A program made the translations under genes and the position numbers. DNA of 64,000 nt from Parapedobacter tibetensis (GTDB taxonomy: Bacteria; Bacteroidota; Bacteroidia; Sphingobacteriales; Sphingobacteriaceae), in the NCBI RefSeq assembly GCF_024643205.1, contig NZ_JAMKQJ010000005.1, forward strand, positions 186,001 through 250,000, given 5' to 3'. The notes below the pieces were generated by a model, which did no database searches, had not been told where the DNA came from, and saw only the letters and a list, made by a program, of their open reading frames with translations. Every line of letters begins with the position of its first letter. Position 1 is the stretch's first letter. This document shows, piece after piece, positions 46,161-53,565 of the stretch.

Positions 46161-46885
46161 CCGTAGAATTATTCATCCCCTGCTTTGTTGATCAATTGTT
46201 CCCAGAAACGGCATTCAATACCGTTCGTATCTTGGAAAAAGCGGGATGCAACGTAGTATATAACCCACAGCAGACCTGTTGCGGGCAACCTGCATACAAT
46301 GCCGGCTTTTGGGATGAGGCCAAAAAAATCGGGCATAAATTCCTCCATGATTTCACGGAAGACCATTTGATTGTTTCCCCCTCCGCTTCCTGCACCGGAA
46401 TGATTAAAAACGCATACAACGATCTATTTACCAATACGATGGTGCACAATCGATGCCGCACCATCCAAGGGCATGCCCACGAACTGTCTGATTTTCTCGT
46501 GAATATTCTCAAAAAGGACTATTTTGGAGCTGAATTGGAAGGGAGGGCCGTTTACCACGATGCTTGTTCAGCATTGCGCGAATGCCATATCAGGGATGAA
46601 CCCAGGCAATTGCTAGGTAAAGTGGCTGGGTTGGAGCTGGTTGAAATGAGGCATACAGATACCTGCTGCGGTTTCGGGGGTACATTTGCCGTGAAGTTTG
46701 AGGCCATATCCAGTGCCATGGCCGAACAGAAAGTACACAATGCGTTGGAAATGGAAGCGGATTACATCATTTCTACTGACTCTTCGTGTCTATTACATCT
46801 TCAAAGTTATATCGATAAGCACCAACTACCCATTAAAACCATGCATTTGGCCGATGTGCTGGCCCATGGTTGGGCGAATATTTGA
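46157..46885 (+). CDS. (Fe-S)-binding protein, LutA/YkgE-like
   Basis: A 242-residue protein with two CCG domains: QQTCCGQPAYNAGF near residue 40, and HTDTCCGFGGTFA near 172, plus CSALREC and SASCTGM cysteines. The family includes LutA, a subunit of the LutABC lactate oxidation complex, and heterodisulfide-reductase-like subunits. No LutB or LutC is in the window, so lactate oxidation cannot be assumed. Translationally coupled to the MFS gene (ATGA overlap), with the isomerase 33 bases downstream. Confidence 0.87.
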   Translation: MTVELFIPCFVDQLFPETAFNTVRILEKAGCNVVYNPQQTCCGQPAYNAGFWDEAKKIGHKFLHDFTEDHLIVSPSASCTGMIKNAYNDLFTNTMVHNRCRTIQGHAHELSDFLVNILKKDYFGAELEGRAVYHDACSALRECHIRDEPRQLLGKVAGLELVEMRHTDTCCGFGGTFAVKFEAISSAMAEQKVHNALEMEADYIISTDSSCLLHLQSYIDKHQLPIKTMHLADVLAHGWANI

Positions 46886-46918
46886 AGTGAGCGAACCAAC
46901 TAATTTATATAATACACC

Positions 46919-47821
46919 ATGACAAACAGAAGATCATTTTTAAAACATTTGGGAATAGGCGCTTTAGGCCTTTCCGTATTGCCAGTTATGGCCACACCAG
47001 CGTATTTCAATCGAAGAAAAGAACTGTTCTTTTCCATTTCATTGGCGCAATGGTCCTTGCATAAAACGATTTTCGGTGGTAAACTGGACAATCTAGATTT
47101 TCCCGAAACCGCTAGAAAAACGTTTGGCATTGATGCCGTGGAGTATGTCAACCAGTTTTTCAAGGATAAGGCAACGGACAAATCTTACCTGGGCAATCTG
47201 CTCCAACGTGCGAACGATAATGGGGTGAAGAATATCCTGATCATGATAGATGGCGAAGGGGATCTAGGGGCGACATCAGACAAGGCAAGGCTTAAAGCAG
47301 TTGAAAACCACTATAAATGGGTGGAAGCCGCCAAATTTCTGGGTTGTCATGCCATCCGGGTGAACGCTGCCGGAAAAGGTACGCCGGAAGCCGTGAAAAC
47401 CGCCGCTATCGATGGACTGGGACGGCTGAGTGAGTTTGCCGCACAGCACAGCATCAACGTCATTGTAGAAAACCATGGCGGTATTTCGTCCCATGGCGAC
47501 TGGTTAAGCGCGGTATTACAGGGCGTTGGCAAAGCCAATTGCGGCAGCCTGCCTGATTTCGGGAATTTCTATGAGTACGACCGTTACCAAGGTGTTAAAG
47601 ATTTGATGCCGTTTGCCAAGGGGGTTAGTGCCAAAGCCAATGTATTTGACGAAAATGGAGATGAGGCCGACATCGATTACGTAAGGATGTTGCAGATTGT
47701 GAAGGATGCGGGGTATAATGGGTATATCGGTATTGAATACGAAGGCGATGAACTCAGCGAAGAAGAAGGCATCAAAGCAACCAAGCGCTTGTTGGAAAGG
47801 GTAGGAGCAGCATTGAGTTGA
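46919..47821 (+). CDS. Sugar phosphate isomerase/epimerase-like TIM-barrel, Tat-exported
   Basis: A 300-residue paralog of the 22504 protein. TNRRSFLKHLG is a textbook twin-arginine motif; the signal probably ends near PVMATPA, with no lipobox. The barrel keeps GIDAVEYVNQFF, NHYKWVEAAKFLGCHAIRVN, VIVENHGGISSHG and GYIGIEYEGDEL. Third gene of the MFS-LutA operon. It lacks the ~20-residue insertion found in the first copy. Substrate unknown; family members act as hydroxypyruvate or ketose isomerases. Confidence 0.88.
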   Translation: MTNRRSFLKHLGIGALGLSVLPVMATPAYFNRRKELFFSISLAQWSLHKTIFGGKLDNLDFPETARKTFGIDAVEYVNQFFKDKATDKSYLGNLLQRANDNGVKNILIMIDGEGDLGATSDKARLKAVENHYKWVEAAKFLGCHAIRVNAAGKGTPEAVKTAAIDGLGRLSEFAAQHSINVIVENHGGISSHGDWLSAVLQGVGKANCGSLPDFGNFYEYDRYQGVKDLMPFAKGVSAKANVFDENGDEADIDYVRMLQIVKDAGYNGYIGIEYEGDELSEEEGIKATKRLLERVGAALS

Positions 47822-47874
47822 ATCTACCCATTACTTTTTGTGATAAATTTTTTACGCCAATGTTAATTTTTCCT

Positions 47875-47882
47875 TAAATTTG
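47875..47882 (+). promoter_or_regulatory. -7 box of the second ECF sigma gene
   Basis: TAAATTTG fits TAnnTTTG and ends 18 bases before ATG 47901; the expected -33 position reads TTTA instead of TTTG. A possible TTG start at 47880 lies inside the box and is rejected on that ground. Confidence 0.5.
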
Positions 47883-47900
47883 CATAAACCAGCCAACCAG

Positions 47901-48470
47901 ATGGCAGATTATGGTAAATATACGGACCAGGAGCTTTTCCCTTTATTAAAGGCAGGGGACGACCTTGCTTTCAAGGCCCTATATCTCCGTTATTGGAAGA
48001 AACTCCTCTATTTCGCGGCGCAGAAGACCGGCGATTTTGCCGATGCCGAAAACATCGTGCAGGATATTTTTGTGTCGCTGTGGGAAAAGCGGGAAACCTT
48101 GCGGCTCACGTCTACCTTGGATCATTACCTGTTTGTATCGGTCAAGTACCGGGTCATCAAGCTGTTGGATAGGAAACGGTCGCAGCGCCTCCATGCCGAC
48201 CGCAATGCAGCAACACACGACATCCTCGATGACTCCACCCAACAGTACCTCGATTTCGAGGAGCTCCGCCACAGGCTGGAGGAACTCATCGGCACATTGC
48301 CTGAGAAGAGCGAGCTGATTTACCGCATGAACAAAGAAGAAGGCATGAGCCACAAGGAGATCGGCAGCGAGTTGGGCATGTCAGAAAAAGCGGTCAACGC
48401 CCGGCTGGTACGGATCAAGAAAACCTTGCGAACCGGATTAAATTCCTTCCTCGGCGGCTTCCTGCTTTAA
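47901..48470 (+). CDS. RNA polymerase sigma-70 factor, ECF (FecI-like) family
   Basis: A 189-residue ECF sigma factor with region 2 (AFKALYLRYWKKLLYFAAQK; ADAENIVQDIFVSLWEKRE) and region 4 (MSHKEIGSELGMSEKAVNAR). ATG 47901 is chosen because the promoter's -7 box covers the earlier TTG. fecR follows 99 bases downstream, and then the STN-bearing susC at 50100, forming a second sigma/anti-sigma/receptor set. Confidence 0.93.
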   Translation: MADYGKYTDQELFPLLKAGDDLAFKALYLRYWKKLLYFAAQKTGDFADAENIVQDIFVSLWEKRETLRLTSTLDHYLFVSVKYRVIKLLDRKRSQRLHADRNAATHDILDDSTQQYLDFEELRHRLEELIGTLPEKSELIYRMNKEEGMSHKEIGSELGMSEKAVNARLVRIKKTLRTGLNSFLGGFLL

Positions 48471-48569
48471 TTTTTTCCTACTCATTATCAAATCATTACA
48501 TTTTTATTAATTTTTCTGCGTGTCATTTGCATCATTCAGGGTACTTGTAGATATAAGCCCTTAGAAAAG

Positions 48570-49865
48570 ATGGCAAAGACAACGGACAACATCAGGTTAC
48601 AGGAATTGGCTCACAAGTGGCTCACCGGCACGCTCGACAAGGATGAGCAGCGCGAGTTTGACGAGTGGTTCATGCGGGTCAGCGATACGCCCTTGGAGGT
48701 GCCGTCTTCCGGTTCCGCCAATGAGTATGACCATGAACTGTTCCGCAAGATTCAGCGGCAGATTAATGTCGGGCGGAAAAGGAAGTCCGTTTCCATCTGG
48801 CGCCGTGTCGCCGCCGCAGCCGTGCTGATCATGGCGTTAGCCGGTGCATGGATTTTTTTCGGCGATCAAATCGTCGATCAAAAATCTAACATCTCAAATC
48901 TCCAATCAGAAGATATCGCCCCCGGCACCAACCGCGCTACACTTACCTTGGCCGATGGCCGTACCGTCGACTTAAGTTCGGAGCAATCCGGCATTGTCGT
49001 CGGAGACGAAGATATTACTTATCAAGACGGAACCTCGTTAGCACTGTCCCCCGCTGGAGAGCCTGTCCCGCCCGGCACGGAGAAAGGAAGTCTAATTACT
49101 AACTACTATGTACTAACTACCCCTAAAGGCGGCACCTACCAACTCACCCTATCCGACGGCACGAAAGTATGGCTCAATGCCGGCAGTACCTTGAAATACC
49201 CGAGTCGCTTCAGCGGCGAGGAAAGGGTGGTGGAGCTGATCGGGGAAGCATTTTTCGAGGTTGAATCCATTAACATCCTCGGCGATAGGCAAGGAAACCA
49301 TGCAGGAAAAAAAGATATGCGAGAATCAGTGAAATCAGCGTCATCTGTGTTCCATAAACTACCTTTCAAAGTCATCACTAACGGCCAAACCGTCGAAGTC
49401 CTCGGCACCCAATTTAATATTTCCGCCTACCCGGATGATCCCGAAACGAAAACGACCTTAGTCGAAGGAAAAGTTCAGGTAGCACTGTCCCCCGCTGGAG
49501 AGCCTGTCCCGAACTCGCTTCGGGAGGGTAGGGGGAGGTCTGTTGTCCTTCAGCCAGGTACCCAAAGTAGCACCGGCGGAGCGGATATCAACATAAGCAA
49601 AGTCGACGTCTCCCCCTACATCGCTTGGAAAGACGGCCTTTTCCACTTTGATGGCACCGTTCCCCAAGATGCATTTGGCCAATTGAGCCGTTGGTATGAT
49701 TTGGAGGTGGCGTATGAGGGCAAGCGGCCTACCGTCCGTTTCTATGGGATGATCGGTCGGGATAAAAGCTTGGCATCGGTGTTGGGAATTTTGCAGGAGA
49801 GTGGGCTAGGGTTCCGAATCGAAAAAGCAAGCGATAAAAACAAGCTGATTGTTGTGACTGAATAA
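48570..49865 (+). CDS. FecR-family anti-sigma factor with in-frame repeat insertions
   Basis: A 431-residue anti-sigma factor, longer than the 350-residue one at 15681. The N-terminal domain (AHKWLTGTLDKDEQREFDEW), membrane segment at about residues 77-97 (RVAAAAVLIMALAGAWIFFG), FecR domain (TLADGRTVDLS; TPKGGTYQLTLSDGTKVWLN; LIGEAFFEVE; VLGTQFNISAYPDD) and DUF4974 (LFHFDGTVPQDAFGQLSRWY) are intact. Extra material lies in loops: two copies of ALSPAGEPVP from a 32-base direct repeat, and a ~30-residue stretch after FFEVE. It senses the STN domain of the SusC downstream. Confidence 0.92.
   Translation: MAKTTDNIRLQELAHKWLTGTLDKDEQREFDEWFMRVSDTPLEVPSSGSANEYDHELFRKIQRQINVGRKRKSVSIWRRVAAAAVLIMALAGAWIFFGDQIVDQKSNISNLQSEDIAPGTNRATLTLADGRTVDLSSEQSGIVVGDEDITYQDGTSLALSPAGEPVPPGTEKGSLITNYYVLTTPKGGTYQLTLSDGTKVWLNAGSTLKYPSRFSGEERVVELIGEAFFEVESINILGDRQGNHAGKKDMRESVKSASSVFHKLPFKVITNGQTVEVLGTQFNISAYPDDPETKTTLVEGKVQVALSPAGEPVPNSLREGRGRSVVLQPGTQSSTGGADINISKVDVSPYIAWKDGLFHFDGTVPQDAFGQLSRWYDLEVAYEGKRPTVRFYGMIGRDKSLASVLGILQESGLGFRIEKASDKNKLIVVTE
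49039..49070 (+). repeat. 32-base direct repeat inside fecR, copy 1
   Basis: Identical over 32 bases to 49480-49511, beginning TAGCACTGTCCCCC and ending CCTGTCCCG. Both copies are read in the same frame as ALSPAGEPVP. Confidence 0.9.
49338..49355 (+). repeat. Intergenic-palindrome arm embedded in fecR
   Basis: This 18-base segment (GCGTCATCTGTGTTCCAT) matches 15 of 18 bases of the tail of the intergenic palindrome at 25767-25784. It lies in a stretch of ~30 residues (49267-49365) that is extra relative to the usual short FecR loop between FFEVE and PFKV. Confidence 0.6.
49480..49511 (+). repeat. 32-base direct repeat inside fecR, copy 2
   Basis: Second identical copy. It continues into a stem-loop TCCCGAA-CTCGC-TTCGGGA and a G-rich stretch (GGGTAGGGGGAGG) that can pair with the CCCCC of the repeat, so this unit is itself palindromic. 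Confidence 0.9.
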
Positions 49866-49907
49866 GGGGCGGCATCGTTCCACTTAAAGATAAACCAATT
49901 TTTACAA

Positions 49908-50058
49908 ATGATAAACCAATTAAAAACGAAGGGAATTATGCGCATACAAACATAGACTACAAGCCCCATTGCATCCACCCAACAAAAATCCGAACGGTGC
50001 TGACACACCATCCGGATGGGTTGCTTGGATGAGCCATACCGGAGTCTGCTGACTTCGG
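49908..50058 (+). promoter_or_regulatory. Short-ORF and double-hairpin leader before susC 3
   Basis: In the 234-base fecR-susC gap, a short ORF at 49908-49955 (MINQLKTKGIMRIQT, or MRIQT from 49938) is followed by hairpin 1 (49988-50017, ATCCG..GGTG with CACC..CGGAT) and hairpin 2 (50039-50058, CCGGAGTC/GACTTCGG with TGCT loop). SusC starts 41 bases later. The layout repeats that of 17028-17121. Confidence 0.6.
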
Positions 50059-50099
50059 CAAATAACTGATTATTTAAACTATCCAAACAGGACAAATAT

Positions 50100-53000
50100 A
50101 TGATTTTTAAATCATTTGTTAAAGGCATACGTTGGCCTTTAGCCTACCGAATATTATTCGTTATGAAATTGACGATTTTCTTGACTATGGTGTTTGCGTT
50201 GCAAGCATTTGCGGATACCCACGCACAAAACATCACGCTGAAAGCTGAAAACACCAGGTTGGGGGATGTGATGAAGGAAATCCAAAAGCAGCAAGGTTAC
50301 TTGTTTTTCTTCCGGGGCACACAGATCGCCTCCATGCCCGTCACCGCAGAAATCAACGATGCAGATCTAAAGCAGGCAATGGCCGCTATTTTGGCAGGGC
50401 GTGGGTTGGAGTGGTCGCTCAAGGATGGTACGATTGTCATTAAGCGGGTTACTGATAGACCGGATCTTGCTGAAGCTAGACAACAACGAGTAGTCACTGG
50501 AAAAGTTACCGATGAACATGGAAATCCGCTGGAGGGGGTGACGGTACGGGTGAAGGAGACTAAAACGCTGGCCGTAACGGATGCAAATGGTGAATACGAA
50601 ATCCATATTGAAAGTCGAGGAAAAATTCTGATTTACAATATGATGGGATTTGATTCGGTTGAGTCTCCGATTAACAACAAAAGTATTGTCAATATTTCAC
50701 TTGTAACGGCGGTTAGTGCTTTGGACGAAGTTGTGGTAATAGGCTATGGAACTGTTAAGCGAGAAGATCTGACTGGATCTGTCGCACAGGTAAATATCGG
50801 AGATATGGCTAAAGCCCCCGTGTCTTCTATCGAACAAGCATTGGCTGGCCGTGTAGCTGGTTTAAGTGTCTCGTCTAGTCAAGGGCAACCTGGAGAAGAA
50901 GGAATGAACATACGTATCAGAGGAGTAGGATCTTTGACCCAAGACGCTTCTCCATTATTTGTTATAGATGGATTTGCGACAGAGAACTTTGATCTTTCTT
51001 TGCTGAACCCTGACGATATAGAATCCATAAACGTGCTCAAAGATGCTTCCGGAACCTCTATCTACGGATCCAGAGGTGCAAACGGTGTTATTGTTGTAGA
51101 AACAAAAAAGGGGAAAGTGGGCAAACCCAATTTGACTTATTCAGGCTCCTACGGTTTCCAGGATGTGACTAAAAGAGTTGAGGTGTTAAGTCCTTATGAA
51201 TTTGTTAAATTAGAATATGAGCGTGATTCGGTAACTGCTAACACGCGGTATCTCTCAAACGGTGTAACCAATGATTCCTATAAAAATATAGAAGGGATCA
51301 ACTGGCAAGATCAGTTCTTCAGGCAAGGCGTAACCAATATTCACAATTTATCATTGCGGGGTGGAAGTAAAGATACCAAATACGCCATTTCAGGATCCTT
51401 GTTTGAAACCGGCTCTGTGGTGGTGAATACGGGTTTGAAGAAGCAGCAGGGACGTGTAACTGTAGATCAGAACGTCAGCAACAAATTGAGAGCTGGCGTT
51501 AGTGCAAATTATACACATACGCAGACGTATGGCCAAATTGCTTCTTCTATACGAGATGGCTATGCATCGAGTGCGCTTCTTTATTCAGTATGGGGATACA
51601 GACCAGTTAACGCTAGATATTTAACAGGCGACATAGACCTGGAAGAAGAACTTTTTGATGAAGATGTAGACAGCCCTACAGATTATCGCTTCAACCCAGT
51701 GGAGTCTGCAAAGAATCTTTACAGAAATAGAGATAACAATAACTTGGTTGCTAATGGGTATTTTACTTATAATATCACTAAAGACCTGGTCTTCAAATCT
51801 ACCGGCGCCATTAACCTTAATACCATTCAGTTGGGTACGTTCTATAATTCCGGTACGAGCCAAGGAAGCCCCCTAAGCCCTAGAAATAACAATGGACAGT
51901 GGGGTTCAATGAACTATAACAGTCGCACCACTTGGTCTAACGACAATACCATTACCTATAGTAAGGCGAACAAAAGCCATTCGCTTACAGTATTGGGTGG
52001 GTTTGGTTTCCAGCAGGAAAACAGAAAGGGAAATAACTATACAGCAATTAAAGTTCCCAATGAGACTCTAGGCATAGATGGATTAGGACAAGGTACTCCA
52101 CTATCGGTAGGTTCTTTCGGTACATACAATACTTTGCAATCTTATTTCAGCAGAGTGAATTATGGATATAGATCCAAATACCTGTTCACAGCAACATTCA
52201 GGGCAGATGGGTCCTCTAAATTTCCGAATAGCAAATGGGGGTACTTTCCATCGGGGGCTTTAGCTTGGAAAATGAAGGAAGAATCCTTTCTTAAGGGAAT
52301 TGAAACCATCACAGAAGCCAAATTACGTTTGAGTTACGGCTTAACTGGCAACAACAGAGTAGGGGATTTTTCTGCGCTTTCACCAATCAGCGTAGAAAAC
52401 TCTACTGGCTATTCTTTCGGGAATGAGGCGCCAACACCGGCAGCCATCCCTACGATAGGCAATCCCAAATTAAGATGGGAAACTACTGCGATGCTCAATT
52501 TAGGATACGATTTATCTTTATTCAAGAATAGAATTGAGTTGGTGGTTGATGTGTACCAAAAGAAAACAGACAATTTGTTGCTCTTAGCCAATATGTCGCC
52601 CAGTACAGGTTATGCCCGTGCCTACAAAAACGTAGGTAAGTTAAAGAATGAGGGATTGGAATTTACCTTGAATACGGTGAATATCGATAAACGGGATTTT
52701 TCCTGGCGGAGTAATTTCAATATCAGCTTCAACCGAAATACCATTTTGCAGTTGGCTGATGGAGAGGAACGTTTGTTAAATGCTATCACACCCAGATGGC
52801 AGTCTGGATATGCTGACCCGGTATTGTATAGTGCCGCTATAGGCCATCCAGTAGGTAATTTCGTTGGGTACATATTTGATGGGATCTATCAGTATGAAGA
52901 TTTTTATCAATTGCCAAATGGCGGTTATAGCCTCAAAAATTCTGTGCCGACAAACGGCATGGCCAGAGAGACCATCAAACCAGGATATATCCGCTATAAA

Positions 53001-53552
53001 GATCTGAACAATGACGGAATTGTCACAGCGGCAGATCAAACCATTATCGGCAGGGGTTTACCTATTCATACTGGTGGTTTTTCTAACAATTTTACATATA
53101 AAAACTTAAGTCTGAATGTGTTCTTGCAATGGTCTTATGGCAATGATGTGTACAACGCAAACAAACTCATTTTTGAAGCAAAAGCATACACCATGCTGAA
53201 TCAATACGCAAGTTATGCGAATCGTTGGTCGCCTACAAATCCGAGTACGACCATACCCGTTGTTGGAGGGGTTCCGGAGGGGTATTATTCGACCAGGGAA
53301 TTGGAAGATGCTTCCTATTTAAGGTTGAAAACAGTGGAATTAGCTTACAGCATACCAACGAATTACTTGAAAAAATTAGGACTTAAAGAGATCGTGTTGA
53401 CAGCTTCCGCACAGAATATGGTTACATGGACCAACTATTCAGGTATGGATCCAGAAGTGTCCACGCGCAACTCCATCTTAACTCCAGGATTTGACTATTC
53501 CGCATTCCCTATTGCGAAAACATTAGTTTTTGGACTAAAGGCTTCATTATAA
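50100..53552 (+). CDS. SusC/RagA-type TonB-dependent transporter with STN domain, compositional mosaic
   Basis: A 1150-residue outer-membrane receptor. Signal region (LTIFLTMVFALQAFADTHAQ), STN domain (about residues 45-115; RLGDVMKEIQKQQGYLFFFR), carboxypeptidase-regulatory domain (about 133-210; VTDEHGNPLEGVTVRVKE), plug (LDEVVVIGYGTVKREDLTGS; PLFVIDGF; SIYGSRGANGVIVVET) and barrel ending in LVFGLKASL. GC drops abruptly near 50,580, inside the regulatory domain: 36/60 in 50521-50580 against 18/60 in 50581-50640. The STN part resembles the upstream fecR in composition and the rest the downstream genes. It heads the uronate-type PUL. Confidence 0.95.
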   Translation: MIFKSFVKGIRWPLAYRILFVMKLTIFLTMVFALQAFADTHAQNITLKAENTRLGDVMKEIQKQQGYLFFFRGTQIASMPVTAEINDADLKQAMAAILAGRGLEWSLKDGTIVIKRVTDRPDLAEARQQRVVTGKVTDEHGNPLEGVTVRVKETKTLAVTDANGEYEIHIESRGKILIYNMMGFDSVESPINNKSIVNISLVTAVSALDEVVVIGYGTVKREDLTGSVAQVNIGDMAKAPVSSIEQALAGRVAGLSVSSSQGQPGEEGMNIRIRGVGSLTQDASPLFVIDGFATENFDLSLLNPDDIESINVLKDASGTSIYGSRGANGVIVVETKKGKVGKPNLTYSGSYGFQDVTKRVEVLSPYEFVKLEYERDSVTANTRYLSNGVTNDSYKNIEGINWQDQFFRQGVTNIHNLSLRGGSKDTKYAISGSLFETGSVVVNTGLKKQQGRVTVDQNVSNKLRAGVSANYTHTQTYGQIASSIRDGYASSALLYSVWGYRPVNARYLTGDIDLEEELFDEDVDSPTDYRFNPVESAKNLYRNRDNNNLVANGYFTYNITKDLVFKSTGAINLNTIQLGTFYNSGTSQGSPLSPRNNNGQWGSMNYNSRTTWSNDNTITYSKANKSHSLTVLGGFGFQQENRKGNNYTAIKVPNETLGIDGLGQGTPLSVGSFGTYNTLQSYFSRVNYGYRSKYLFTATFRADGSSKFPNSKWGYFPSGALAWKMKEESFLKGIETITEAKLRLSYGLTGNNRVGDFSALSPISVENSTGYSFGNEAPTPAAIPTIGNPKLRWETTAMLNLGYDLSLFKNRIELVVDVYQKKTDNLLLLANMSPSTGYARAYKNVGKLKNEGLEFTLNTVNIDKRDFSWRSNFNISFNRNTILQLADGEERLLNAITPRWQSGYADPVLYSAAIGHPVGNFVGYIFDGIYQYEDFYQLPNGGYSLKNSVPTNGMARETIKPGYIRYKDLNNDGIVTAADQTIIGRGLPIHTGGFSNNFTYKNLSLNVFLQWSYGNDVYNANKLIFEAKAYTMLNQYASYANRWSPTNPSTTIPVVGGVPEGYYSTRELEDASYLRLKTVELAYSIPTNYLKKLGLKEIVLTASAQNMVTWTNYSGMDPEVSTRNSILTPGFDYSAFPIAKTLVFGLKASL

Positions 53553-53565
53553 ACCAAAATATATT

